A stretch of 64,000 bases of DNA, taken from positions 7,564,001-7,628,000 of the forward strand of contig AP026546.1 of NCBI GenBank assembly GCA_026075535.2, read 5' to 3'. Below the pieces are notes generated by a model. It was not told the origin of the DNA, did not search any database, and worked only from the letters and a program-made list of their open reading frames with translations. This DNA comes from Tricholoma matsutake. Its lineage: Eukaryota > Basidiomycota > Agaricomycetes > Agaricales > Tricholomataceae. Positions 13,363 through 25,184 of this stretch are shown here, one piece after another. A program made the position numbers and the translations under genes. Within the stretch, counting starts at the first letter, position 1. Every line of letters begins with the position of its first letter.

Positions 13363-13682
13363 CTAACCCTGTGCCTGCTGCGCTGTATCTCCCGTCACAG
13401 AGCCAAGGACGGAATCTTTTGTTCCGTGGAGACGATCAGCAGTGCCTTGGGTATAACCTTGTGTTTGCGCAGCTTTGTACTCAGCCTCGCCCGCTGCCTT
13501 CTCTTGCTTGCCGGATTGCTGCCAGTCTGTGGAGCCGGTCATGCCGCCAACAGTCTCGACGGCTGTGCCTTTGGCCGCATGGAGCTGGCTAGAAACTTTG
13601 CTGAGAACACGAAAAAGAATATCGGCATAGGATGATAAGTTTGTGGTAGAAACGGGAAGACATACCTGGGTTCAGAGGACAT
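13363..13682 (-). CDS. CsbD-like / Hmp1-like small stress protein, copy 1
   Basis: Small hydrophilic protein of the CsbD family. A basidiomycete member, Ustilago Hmp1, was described as binding mismatched and cruciform DNA; bacterial members are general-stress proteins. Two exons (13666-13682 and 13363-13600) flank a 65-bp GT-AG intron and join to 84 residues starting MSSEPSK. The repeated core is visible: AAKGTAVETVGGMTG, TDWQQSGK, KAAQTQGYTQGTADR and SVLGSVTGD. It ends after TAQQAQG without the C-terminal tail of its neighbour. It is divergent to a paralogue at 13953-14406. A TATAAAAG at 13756-13763 lies about 75 bases upstream of the ATG. The family is certain; the biochemical role is inferred. 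Confidence 0.88.
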
Positions 13683-13952
13683 TTTAAATTATGGTATTGG
13701 TTAGTTGGCTGGCTTGGTGTGTGTGTCTGGGTACGACTAGAATCAGGGTCGCGGTCTTTTATAGTTATATTATATAATATTGTCTATGAATCATCGATGA
13801 TTTGAAACCGAGTCGTCACTGTGACGTAGTTCACTGTGCATAACGACGTCACCATCGACGCGTCTTGGATCACATCACGTGGTACGGAGCATCGATCACG
13901 TGGTACGCGTCCGCGTCTTAAAAGCTGACTCTTTAAACCACAAAGTTAATTA
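13683..13952. promoter_or_regulatory. Shared bidirectional promoter of the two CsbD-like genes
   Basis: This 270-bp gap separates two divergent ATGs. It contains two identical ATCACGTGGTACG boxes with CACGTG cores at 13876-13881 and 13897-13902, 21 bp apart (two helical turns). ACGTC/TGACGT-type sites lie near 13822 and 13843, and a TATAAAAG box faces left at 13756-13763. Co-regulation is an inference; the sites are seen directly. Confidence 0.6.
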
Positions 13953-14406
13953 ATGTCGTCCAACAACTCTTCTGGAGATAACAAGAGCTCGGGTGAACCA
14001 ACGTTCGTTCTTTAGCACTGATATAGGTCCTACATTAATATCTTGCAGGACGACTTCGGGCCAGTTTCACTCCGTAAAGGGCAACGCCGTCGAAGCCATC
14101 GGCAACTTAACTGGTGCAACCAGTTGGCAAGAATCTGGGAAAGCAGAACATGCACAAGGAGAGGGAGAGTACAATGCTGCCCAAGTCAAGGGGTACGCAG
14201 AAGGTACTGCTGATCGCTTGAGAGGCAAGAAAGACGGGATATTGGGCGCTGTCACTGGTGACCGGTCAATGGAAACTCGGGGTAAGCCTAACAGCTGTTT
14301 GCGTGATGGAATTTGAGTTACTGTTGATCACTCGGCCGGTCATGTAGGTAACATCCAGCACGACAAGGGACAAGTCCAGCAGGAGACCAACGGTAGTGTA
14401 ATTTAA
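13953..14406 (+). CDS. CsbD-like / Hmp1-like small stress protein, copy 2
   Basis: Paralogue of the divergent gene on the left. Three exons (13953-14002, 14049-14281 and 14348-14406) with 46- and 66-bp introns join in frame to 113 residues. The first intron sits at the same place in the protein as in copy 1, just after the N-terminal GEP, which supports a common origin by inverted duplication. The core reads QFHSVKGNAVEAIGNLTG, TSWQESGK, NAAQVKGYAEGTADR and ILGAVTGD. An extra exon adds a C-terminal tail GNIQHDKGQVQQ that copy 1 lacks. The first donor (GTTCGT) is weak, but it is the only one I found that keeps the family frame. Confidence 0.85.
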
Positions 14407-14838
14407 ACACAAACAGTCTATGCCTCTTGAAACGCCATTGTACCCACTATAGTGTAGAGTTTGATATAATGCATCAAATATTATTGTTATGCAGCGATGG
14501 ATAATTACCATTCAGCACCATGATGGCTGCAAGCGTGCGGTGAAAAGATGTGTAACCAACGTGAGCAAGACTAAGGTTGCCTTTCTTAAGGAACTTCCGG
14601 AAGATGAAGACCAGTCCGAAACGACACGATTACCACGGCAAGCGAGCCAAGGATGCCGAGGAACTTGAAGCATGCAGTATTCCTATTTCGTTCTCAAGGT
14701 ACCGAATCGAATGAAAATTTGGCGCCTGCTCCAGAGTTTGCAATACGAAGGAGAGAAGCGAACTGTAGAAGCTCACGTGCACTGTTTCGAGCTGAGTTTG
14801 AAGCATTACTTTTTCCAATCAACCTTCACCGTGTTGAA
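14407..14838. other. CLF1 upstream region
   Basis: Short unrecognised frames on both strands only. Likely the CLF1 promoter and leader. Confidence 0.4.
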
Positions 14839-17667
14839 ATGCAAGACGGACGGGCCCCCAGGTAATCCCTTGAAAACTCTAGCTCACTTTCATATAACTG
14901 ACCGCTTGATGTTAGAATAAAAAATCGTGCGCCCGCGGCGCTCCAGGTTTGTTGATTCAATTTATTCTACATGATCAACGCAAATATCTCTACTACAGAT
15001 CACAGCCGAGCAGCTATTGCGAGAGGTGCGAATTACCTTCTCCCTTCTTTGTCGAAGATATTTATCTCTGCCCATTAGGCCCAAGAACGACAAGAAACTG
15101 CCTTTCGAGCACCCAGACAACGAGTTGAAGATTTCGAAGAACTTCATGAATACCGAGGTCGGAAGCGGAAAGAGTTCGAGGAGCGCATTAGGAGGACGAG
15201 GGGGAGCATGTATGTGTTAACATCCCTCTATTATATCGCCTGGAATTCTTATTTCTGTATATTGCAGAAAGGAATGGCTACAATATGCAAACTGGGAGGT
15301 ATGTCATATTTATTCCATTGTAGGTTCATACTTTTTTTTTTTTTACGTCAAATTTGTTATAGGCGAGCCAAAATGAATTTGCACGTTCGAGATCTATCTA
15401 CGAGCGAGCTCTGGACGTCGACCCACGGAGTAACCAGCTATGGCTGAGCTACACCGAAATGGAGCTCAAATCACGAAATGTGCAACATGCGCGCAACCTT
15501 TTTGATCGTGCTGTGACCCTCCTTCCCCGTATCGACCAACTATGGTACAAGTATGTGTACCTAGAAGAACTGCTCCAGAATGTGCCAGGGGCGCGGCAGG
15601 TGTTCGAGCGGTGGATGAAATGGGAGCCGGACGACAAAGCATGGCAAGCATACATCAAGCTGGAGGAGCGGTACCAAGAGCTGGACCGTGCGAGCGCCAT
15701 CTATGAGCGCTGGGTGGCCGTGAGGCCGGAGCCGAGGGTGTGGGTGAAATGGGGCAAATTTGAGGAGGAACGGGGGAAGCTAGATAAAGCCAGGGAGGTG
15801 TTCCAGACTGCGCTTCAATTTTATGGGGATGATGAAGAGCAGATCGAGAAAGCACAGGCAGTGTTCAATGCCTTTGCCAAGATGGAAACACGACTCAAGG
15901 AATATGAACGTGCGAGGGTTATCTATAAGGTTTGACAGGGCCTTTACTTTGTTATAATTGGATTTCTAACCTACTACTCCATGTCTGTTCTCAGTTCGCT
16001 TTGGAACGAATACCCCGATCAAAGTCGGCGGCTCTCTACACAAGCTATACGAAATTCGAAAAACAGCACGGGACGCGCAACACACTTGAGAGCACCGTGC
16101 TCGGGAAGCGGCGGATACAGTACGAAGAGGAGCTGGTGCATGACGGGCGGAATTATGACGTGTGGTTCGACTATGCGCGCCTGGAGGAGGGCGCCCTACG
16201 GGATCTTCGGGATGAAGGTGCTACGCCGGACGAAGAGGAGGCTGCGACGGTGAGGGTGAGAGAGGTGTATGAGCGGGCAGTGGCTCAGGTCCCACCTGGT
16301 GGTGACAAACGCCATTGGAGGCGATATATTTTCTTGTGGCTAGATTATGCCTTGTTTGAGGAAATCGAGACGAAGGTACGCGGTGTTTCGACATGGCTAG
16401 CAGTTGCACATTTTCAACGTTATCCCTTGTTATAGGACTACACTCGTGCACGGCAGGTGTATCAGACCGCTATGACACTTGTGCCACATAAGCAGTTCAC
16501 GTTTGCTAAGCTATGGTTGATGTTGGCAAAATTCGAGATTCGACGGCTGGATTTGCCTGCTGCTCGGAAGATTCTAGGAACAGGTATCGGGATGTGCCCG
16601 AAGGAGGCGCTGTTCAAGGGGTACATTGAGCTGGAAGTCGAGGTACTGCATTTTTTTTCGTTTCTAGCCAGGTATTCACTGATCTATCCTTTAATAGCTT
16701 CGAGAATTTGACCGAGCACGCACCCTCTACGAAAAATATCTGGAAGTACGTGTACCCTTCTACATAACACAACATTTATCTCATGCACCTCCCTAGTTCG
16801 ACCCTGCCAACTCACCCGCTTGGATCAAATTCGCCGAACTCGAGTCCCAGCTCCAAGACTTTGCACGTACACGCGCCATCTTCGAGCTTGGTGTCTCGCA
16901 GTCGCCGCTCTCCATGCCCGAGCTGCTTTGGAAAGCGTACATTGACTTCGAGATTGAGGAGGGCGAACGAGAGACCGCCCGATCGCTGTACGAGCGGCTC
17001 ATTGCACTTAGCGGGCACGTCAAGGTGTGGATCTCGTATGCGCTATTTGAGGGGGAGTCGATGCCTGTGCCACGTGCTGAGCGGGAGGAGGAGGAGGAGG
17101 ATGAGGCAGATGAAGAGGCGGAGCCGAAGACTGTTCCTGGGGATCCAGTACTCGCGAGGCATGTGTTTGAGAGGGGGTATAAGGATTTGAAGAGTAAGGG
17201 GCTTAAGAGCGAGGTTTGTCGAATTCTGGTTCCGCATTTTGGCATTGCACTGAAATGACGCTTTTTCATAGCGTGTGGCGCTCTTGGAAGTGTGGAAAAC
17301 GTTTGAGGAGAATCATGGTTCTCCAGCTGAGGTGAAGAAGGTCGAGGGTATGATGCCTATTGTCAGTAAGAGGCGGGTGGTCGACCAGGAGACCGGTCAG
17401 ACAGTGGAAGGTTTGTGTTTCATCTCTTCCGTTTTACCCCTCATGCTTATTATCATTCTTCAATCAGACTGGGACTTGGTATTTGCAGATGACGAGCGGG
17501 AATCCAACCCCACGTCATTTAAATTCCTGCAAATGGCGCATGCGTGGAAGCAGGCACAAATAGTGGGTGGCGCTGGTGGAAAGGGACCGGCTGTGCTGTC
17601 TGGATTCACGCCCGCCTCTGCTCAGCTTGCCAACGACGAAGCAAGTTCGGACGAAGAAGCAACTTGA
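14839..17667 (+). CDS. CLF1: Pre-mRNA-splicing factor Clf1 (Syf3 / crooked-neck-like)
   Basis: Spliceosome scaffold of the NineTeen complex, required for spliceosome assembly and built almost wholly of HAT (half-a-TPR) repeats. The start ATG at 14839 opens a 23-nt exon (MQDGRAPR) spliced to IKNRAP and then to ITAEQLLRE, the conserved Clf1 N-terminus. HAT repeats follow in order, for example [46 protein letters not shown] and [15 protein letters not shown], and later [13 protein letters not shown] and [12 protein letters not shown]. An acidic insert (E/D run near 17083-17120) precedes the last repeats. The C-terminus [10 protein letters not shown]...ASSDEEAT ends at 17667. There are about a dozen exons, several under 50 nt at the 5' end. 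Estimated length 720-770 residues. It converges on the condensin gene across about 300 bp. Confidence 0.94.
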
Positions 17668-17964
17668 TATGATATGCACCGGAGAGCATAGGACTTGACG
17701 AGCGGGCTCTCGGAGTCGGTGCATCAATAGCGTGTAGAACTACTGTAAAGTAAACTATGTTCCTCCTGGGGCACGCTTTGTTGCTAGTACATTAAACTTT
17801 TGGTAATGTAATGTATTGTAGGGTTCTAATACTGATCAAAGCGCAGGGCTCTGTCACGTATACTCAATGATCAACACAACATACATCGCCACGATAAAAC
17901 AAATCAAAAGTACCGTACATAGAGATTAGATGAATGGAAAGATAGATAGACAAGTAACGAGCAC

Positions 17965-20900
17965 TCATTCCTCTGCCAGGAGATCATTCACTTCCTCTTC
18001 TTCTTCTGAGTCGTCGTCCATAATAGAATCAAATGTGTTCTCTGCTGTGTTATTATGATCAAGCAGATGATCGATATCCGCATCTACTTCAGTTTCTTCC
18101 TTCACCTCGGACCTATACATACCACAACGGGTGTGTCAAAGAGTACAACGAGGCAAGACCAGTAAGACACACCTCGCCTGTGGATGTGATTTGCGCGCAA
18201 CGGGTGTGGCTTCTTCGTCAGAACTGATCGCGATAACTTGAACGGGCTTCTTGGCGGCTCTGCAAGAACAAGGAGCTTACATGAGCAGGAGGAGTGATGG
18301 CATCCAAAACGGAACCTTACGCTGATCGTTTCGGCATAGCCCTTGTCGGCGCGCTAGTTCGTGGTGGCGGCGTGCCCAACTCACTGTCGTCGTCGCTGTC
18401 GTCGTCTGAATTCGACAAGCGCCGTCTCCTTCAAAGATGTTTAAGCAGCATGCTAGGCTACAACTTGGAGGGGAATGCCTTACTTGGCCTTGGTTTTCGA
18501 TCTCCCGCGAGTCGAAGTGGTAGAGGGCGTCTCGTCGCGTTCACCTTCAGTCGTGGTAGTAGCAATGCTCCCCGATCTCCTGTGTACACAGGAACGAATG
18601 AATTAAGCTGCACATTAGAGAAGGCGTCCATTTACCTCTTCCTTCCTTTCCTCTTGGGCTGATCGAGGCTGATAACCTCGTCATCGTCCTCTGGGATGAT
18701 CTTGTCCAAAAATTTGAATAGTTCCTGGAGCTGTTCCAGCTTCCTGTACTCTTCTTCATCAAAGTCCTCTAGCTGCTTCTCAAACTTCTTAGTGATTGTT
18801 GTTTCGAACTTTGTTAAAGCACTGTTGGTGATAGTGCCACGCAACGGGCGACGCTATTTCAATCATTGCACATCAACATACAACATATAATATCCAGAAC
18901 GAAGAGGAAAGCACGCACCAATCGCACATTGTGCATCAGAAGTTTGAGGGTTCGTATTTGGTCATCGTCAACAGTGTCCGGGACGTAAAGCTTGCCCAGG
19001 AGTTGACACAGGACCTTCTTTTCTTCTTCTACAGACAGACATGCCTGGTCATTATCCTGACGCAGTGTTGTCAAGTCACGCACTATCGAAATCGCGCTGA
19101 AGCAATGCTTTGAAGATGTCCCCAGCCAGATCGAGATGAATGAAGTCGTCCGTCTGGTTTTTCGTGTCAGTCTTGAGTCGTGCATCGCTGTGAGAAATAT
19201 ATATCAGTAAGGGCATCGCCGTATGGAGTGGGCGGTATTTACAAAGCACTGGACAACTTGAGAGGGTCTGTCCAATCGATAAACAAGGCCCCAACTTGCG
19301 CTGCGCTGACCATCTCCTCATCTTCATCGAGCTCCTTACGCGTCTTGTTGGTTTCTACAAACATCTCGATGAAAATCTAGAACGGCATCAGCGCGCTCCT
19401 GAATACACTGGGAACAAACGGATGTCTACCTCTCGCATGCACCGTTGATTCGTCGGTGAAGAGTAGCTGTACACAGGGAAGAAGAATGTCAGACACTGCC
19501 GCAGTTCCTGGTTATCGACAGTGGTAGGTGACAGGTACGCCATGACGAGGTTCTTCACAGCCTACGAAACATCGATGATCAGGATCCGCAATTATGAAAT
19601 CTATGAAAATACTCACCTCGACATCGGTGATCATCCCAGAAAGCACTAGCTTCGATATCCCAATACACAAGAGTGCCTGAACTTTCTCCGATGTCTCTGT
19701 TCCCAGCAGTGAAATCAAATACTTTGTGATGTTGGCAGACTGGAGGAGAAACATGTTATATTTGATCAACGATTCGCAAGCAACGTAGGAAACCAACATT
19801 GTCATCCTTCCCAAGGATGTCTTCATGTACCATGAGCATGTCGAAAACCACCTGGATAATACTTATCTTTAATACCTCTGGTGAACTGGGTATTTGCGTG
19901 AAGAAAAGATGAATGGAGCTCAACGCAAGACGCTGTGCCGTCATATCAGCATGGTTGTATACACGAAGACGGATGGCACTCAAACCTTCGCGATGAGACA
20001 ACAAAGACCAAGCACTACAAAACCCTTCTCACGAAACGGGAGCTCCTTCCTCTTGACCGAAGGGATGATCAGTTCACGCAAGATACCATCCAACGTCGAG
20101 TTCTCCTCAAGTTTCTGTGTATTGATTTCAACTCGGCATCTCCATCCAAAGACAAAAGATCGCGTACGCTGTTCACCCGCTCGAGCATCCCAGTACACAG
20201 AGATAAACACCTGAGGTCGATCCCGTCTGCACGCGCCTTCTCCTCAGGCAACTGCTCCCCCTCAGGCTTCTTCTTGTTGAAGAGCTGTGATCGGGGAGGC
20301 TTCACAGTTGTGGGGGTATCACCAAAATTTGTCTCGGCATCGACATCCGCCTGCAACAATCAAACACGAATGAAAATTTCTGAGCAGAATGTGAAGAAAG
20401 TATACTGACATTGAGGTCTTCCTCCTCCTCTTCTTCCTTTGGATCCCGCAGTTCATGAACAATCTCGACGCAGACGCGGATGAGGTCACGCTCGCTGGCA
20501 GACAGCTGTCGCAACACATCCAAACATTTCGGGAGTAGACTCTCGGGTAGCTGCTCTTGTGATAGCATGTCTCCTGGAACCCATGTATCAACAACCAAGA
20601 GGAGAAAGATAAAAAGGTCGCGAGAACTCACGGACAAGTGTAAACATCTTCCGCCTCCCAATCTCGTCCGTATAATCCAGATTAACCGCCAACTTTAGCA
20701 TCTCCCCAATGACAAACTCCTTGTCCAACCGTACGTCCTCCAGTCTTATCCTCTCCTCCTCATCCATGTCTCGGATGACCTGCTCATGCTCCTCGTTTTG
20801 CATATCCTCGAGCAGGTCGTTGTATGCTTCCTGGATCCGGAACGCCAATGCCGTAACGACAGGTAGCGTGTTGTCAAGTCTAGCATCCTCCTTCGTAGCC

Positions 20901-22295
20901 CTGCAATGGTCTACGAACACACGTGCGAGAAACGCCGTCTCGGGCGTCAAGTTTGTCCAGTAGCTATCTGTGAAGACTGCAGGTATTATTCAGAATAGTG
21001 ACGTCTAAACACACCTCCAAACTCCATGTTGTCAAAAATATCAGCCCGCGTCACGAACACGCTCAATAATGCGTCTGCAGCGACGTTACTCTCCGCCAGA
21101 TCAAACATCTTCAGTAACGCCACGACGCCACTCTCAACATCCTCCGTATCGCTCTCTGCAATAGCATCCACCCATGCCCCCAGGAGTGATGCAGCTGCAG
21201 TTCGAACACTGTGTTCACGATCGCCCAGCCCACTGCGCACGATTAGTTCACGCTGCGCAATGGTCAGGGCACGGGGGTGGGCGGGGCCTATGTTCGTGGT
21301 CTCGCCCTGCAGGACATTAGGTTCAAGAACAGTGCTGTAGACAAGCTTCCGAATCGTGACGTCTGTGTCGCGAGTGCGTTCGAGAATGTGGAGGATCGTT
21401 GGCGTGGTTATGGGGATGTTAAGGAGAGCGGCACGACGGACTTCACTAGGGGATGAAATGAGTGACGGACATAGAGAAGGCAGGTAAAGCACTTACGGAG
21501 AAGTGTCGTGTGCGAGAATGTCGATTAGAGTGTCTGAGACAGTTTGTTCGCCTTCGGAGACTTCTGAGGGATCTTCGGATCCACAAAGTTTGGAGAGAGC
21601 AATAACTGCTTGGAAGCGAACGGGTGTTTCTTTGTCATTGACCCGTTCGAGAAGAGCAGCACGGAGTTCTTTATAGATGTCTTCCCTAGACAAAACATCA
21701 GAATAAACTGGCAAAGATTAAGGCAAAGACGAACTCTATCTCTCCAAGATGGGACACCATCTCCGCAACTGTTTGGAGAACGCGGTATCGAATAGACTTA
21801 TCCTTCGCGAGGAAACCTTTCAGAAGGAAGCGGAGGAGGGCCGCGGTGAAACGCGACGCAGTGGTATTGTCATCCTTTTCATATTCATCTCCTTGGGCAG
21901 CTTTGTCTTCCGCTGCTGTAAATCACTATGAGACCCTCCACAGACAAGAAACGCGAGAACAACTCACCTTTCTCATTAACAAACTTGATATACCCTCCAA
22001 CAAACTTGATCACCCGATCAGCCTGTGGCGCGCCTTTCTTCACAATCAACACGCGGGTCAACATTTGCAAGACCATCTGTTCAAAGATACGCTCCCCGAG
22101 GAGCTTGACCCCATGGCCCCTCTGGACGGACTCGGTGTACTGAGCAACCTCCGAATGAAGCTTGTAGAGCGCGACAAAATTCTTTTGATGGTTCGCGATG
22201 GAGATCTGAGCTTGATCAAGGATCCTTGGGATAACTGTCGATACTTGCTCACGAACTGACGCCGCGTTCGCCTCCGGTAGCGTGCGTCCTGGCAT
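17965..22295 (-). CDS. YCG1: Condensin complex subunit 3 (Cnd3 / Ycg1 / CAP-G)
   Basis: HEAT-repeat subunit of condensin, which compacts mitotic chromosomes and binds DNA with the kleisin. The start ATG is at 22293-22295 (MPGRTLPEAN); the frame runs further upstream but only from a TTG. Diagnostic segments are an N-terminal HEAT block ending VIKFVGGYIKFVNEK, then RFQAVIALSKLCG, then VTIRKLVYSTVLEPNVL with a following LIVRSGLGDREHSVRTAA, and later a Cnd3-type C-terminal half. The protein ends with an acidic tail (SIMDDDSEEEEEVNDLLAEE) and a TGA at 17965-17967. Many short introns interrupt it; internal borders are approximate. Estimated length is a little over 1,000 residues, normal for the family. 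The 18.0-18.7 kb exons are short and acidic/basic and are the least certain. Confidence 0.92.
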
Positions 22296-22779
22296 GGCTG
22301 GCAAGTTCAAATGACAACAAGGAAGTCGCGTTTCCAGTGGCGAAGATCACGTGCTGTTCCATTTTGGGCGGATGATTCTCACACACGCCCGTTCACCTCC
22401 AGAGGCGATTCGATGATTCTGCGCTTATTGCCATGATCGCGATTATCCGTGTCCCAAAAATCGTGGACATAATCAGCGGATGATCGCCCTACTTTGACCG
22501 CTACTACTAGTATCACTGATGTATGAACTGGCAAACATATTATCCATACCCACAGCCAATTCTGTCAGTGATGGCGATTTACACTCGAGAGAACCTCAGA
22601 CATGCCATACGGAGTAGTGGCCCGCTAGCTCAAGTTCTTGAAATCCTTAGGTTTAGCCCCACCCGTCTCCAGCCAATATCAGTACACTAAAATCGTCGTC
22701 AATAAACAAAAATTGATTGGATTCCTCGAAACTACATCACAAACGTGCTAGTACATATGCAATATTCATCTAGAACATA
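22296..22779. other. Condensin promoter / intergenic
   Basis: No gene or strong repeat seen. It holds the upstream region of the condensin gene and the 3' flank of the secreted-protein gene. Confidence 0.4.
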
Positions 22780-23283
22780 CTACTTATTGGCCTCGGTGTG
22801 CCCTTTGAGTTTTTTCAAGTTCGCGTCGCTCATTTGATGATCTTTCTTCTCTTGGCTATGGGTATCCGCAAGGTGCTCCAGATGGTCTTTGTGAATAGTA
22901 TGGTGCGACTGCTTAACATGACCATTGCCTGGTAGCCCATATTCTGACTCCGGTTTGGTGCCACCATTAGGGTCTTCATGGTGAGTCAAGATTCCAACGT
23001 GAACGTGTCCAGTGTCAGGATGGGGATGGCCAAGGGTAACCATTGGGTGTCGTCCATCCTTCTGTAAACCAAGGTTTACAATTTAGTCCCCGTTTTCCGG
23101 AGTGACCGAGAGAACACGTACAGATTTTCCAGCTGCAGGTACAGTATGATGCACCTTCCCTTGATAAATTTTTCCTTTCTCAATGGAATCAGGCTTGGCT
23201 CCCTTCGTAGGCATGGCCAGAACTGTGGAGCCAAGTACGAGGGAAGCGAAGAGAAAGGTGGCAAAGTGCTTAATGAATAACAT
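22780..23283 (-). CDS. Small secreted histidine-rich protein
   Basis: Two exons (23122-23283 and 22780-23061) flank a 60-bp intron and join in frame to 147 residues. The N-terminus MLFIKHFATFLFASLVLGST is a clear signal peptide, likely cut after VLA. The mature part has no cysteines that I can see and is rich in His, Gly, Lys and Asp, for example GHPHPDTGHVHVG, LTHHEDPNGG, QSHHTIHKDH and LADTHSQEKKDH. I do not recognise the family. The composition suggests metal or acidic-polymer binding, but that is a guess from composition only. A TATA-like element and a short leader lie upstream of 23283. Confidence 0.75.
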
Positions 23284-24444
23284 CTTAACAGACGTTGAAG
23301 AAGGCTACGAGGGGGAATATGTTAGCTGATAGTCTGACATTCATTGAAATGGACACACATTTGAGTATGTAAGTGGAATATGTTAGGAAGGAATGTGTTG
23401 GGAGACCAGCTCTGAGGAAGCTATGGTCGAGGTCAGTGGGTATTTATACCGTACACCTCTCGAGCGCCTACTAACCATAAGGACAAGGTGCGATATGCAA
23501 CTTGAAGACGAAGTTTCAATTAGTGATGCTGATCTCGACGATGTGCAAGGATATCGGTAAGGATACTTAACTCCATTGACGCAAGTTGCTAGAGAGAACC
23601 CGTCCGGAGCGAACCATTACAGTGAATTGTGGAGATTCTAACGCGATTAAGGCGACGATCGACAAACTCGAAACAGTTCCTCGAATCGCGGAGAATAGAT
23701 GTTGCGGTAATTCAGCTTTTTGACAACTGATACTGTACCCTCGCGTTTGACGCGGCGTGCCATCGACAGATCGGAATAGATCCACGAGCCTCGGAGTCCT
23801 TTTTCGAGAATTCGATTATACAGCGTTGGATTGATGCAAAGATTCGCCGCCAGTAGCGGGTTGTGTAAATCGGCTTTGAATGGAGATAATTGAAGAGGTA
23901 TGCCCGTGTCACTATTACAGTGTGTTGGACCAACGCATACATACCTCCAGGCTCCTGGCATGATTTTCGTGCGTTTGGAAGTTATTTAATACCGTCAGAA
24001 TCGTGTCTGCTTGAGCGTCAAGGCGCAGTCACCAGAAGAAACCAAGGTATCGACCTATTTCGGCATAATAGAAAAATGTCCATGCAGTGTTGATGCAGTG
24101 TTGTTATAAGCTTAAGTATGATCCGGTGTCAGATCTTCAGATCTTCAGACCCGAGTGTCTCGCCCTAGACTTCGATTATGTAATTTTGATTGACACACTG
24201 AGCTTTTCCGATCCTCTACTATCACTTACCGAGTGTTTTACCACGGGTACCAGTGTTTCACCACCACACTGATAACACTTTCTAAGCCCCAAAACATCTC
24301 CAACCATCTTCAAATTGACGATCTGAGAGGTTATAAGTATTAAAAACATTCCTCTGATTTTCCCCTGATTTTCGGTTGAGGTTGAGGTTGGTAAAAGCTA
24401 CATTATGAGGGGTGAATCACATATTTCTGACATTGAGATGACCA
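23284..24444. other. Unassigned spacer at the gene/repeat boundary
   Basis: No gene recognised. A 104-codon minus-strand frame (23647-23961) has no family match I know and may be a relic. Short repeats such as CAGATCTT occur near 24130. This is the last stretch before transposon-derived sequence begins. Confidence 0.35.
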
Positions 24445-25157
24445 TTTAGGACTCCTAATCGGTCCATGGACCGAAAAAAGACTGGTTCGGACCACTCTTT
24501 TGTCATAAAATTTCTATAGGGAATAACCCATATTTATCTCAATAATTATAATCAATACCTTATAGATATTAAATTAATGGATAGATATTGTAATTCCCCA
24601 TAGAATGATCCAACTTTTAAGGAATTCTGCCAAGATTTGACTGAGATATGCCCAAAACTGAAAGGACATGCATTCAAGTTGTGGTTTGTAGTTTAATTTG
24701 TAGTTTGTAGTCACAACTCATTTGGGCTGTTGAGTCAATAAAATCACATGGTACAGATGGTTAGGTGTGTTGTTGTTATATTTATGATGTCATATAGCTG
24801 TACAAGGTAAAATTATAGCTCAGGTAATAAGCAATGCTCTGATACAACAAAATACTCATACAAAAATGTTTTTGGTCATATCTCAACCAATTCTTAACTG
24901 TTTTTGATGATCCAGGGACTGAAAATGAAGTAAACATGTGTGGGAGTAAGGTCAAACACACTTTGGGACAAAAGACTGGTTGCAACCGGTTTAAACCAGT
25001 TTTTCATTGGTCCTACTATATTTTTTGAGATGAAAGACCAGCAACTGGACTGCAAAAGACTGGTCCATAAATAGACTTCTGGTCTGGTCTTTTCTGGTCC
25101 AATTCAGTCCAGTTTTGGTCTTTTTTTTGGTCCTATGGACTGGACCTGTGAACACTA
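24445..25157. mobile_element. Degraded non-autonomous hAT-like element (end at 25157)
   Basis: The right end, read inward on the minus strand, begins TAGTGTTCACAGGTCCAGTC. It matches the left end of the complete 59827-61229 element (TAGTGTTTGAAGGTTCAGTC). Inside, GACTGG/CCAGTC-type motifs recur near both ends, for example AAGACTGGTTCGGACC near 24480 and AAAGACTGGTTGCAACCGG near 24980. Such subterminal repeats are typical transposase-binding sites in hAT elements. The left end is not clear (a CGGTCCATGGACCG palindrome lies near 24460) and I find no target-site duplication. No coding capacity. Confidence 0.5.
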
Positions 25158-25184
25158 ATTGTGTTGCCTCCTCAGCACCTCATA

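Noticed and set aside
24460..24473. Perfect palindrome CGGTCCATGGACCG as an operator or terminus
   Set aside because: It is one of many GGTCC/GGACC motifs in the hAT-like element; no second copy or flanking duplication supports a special role.
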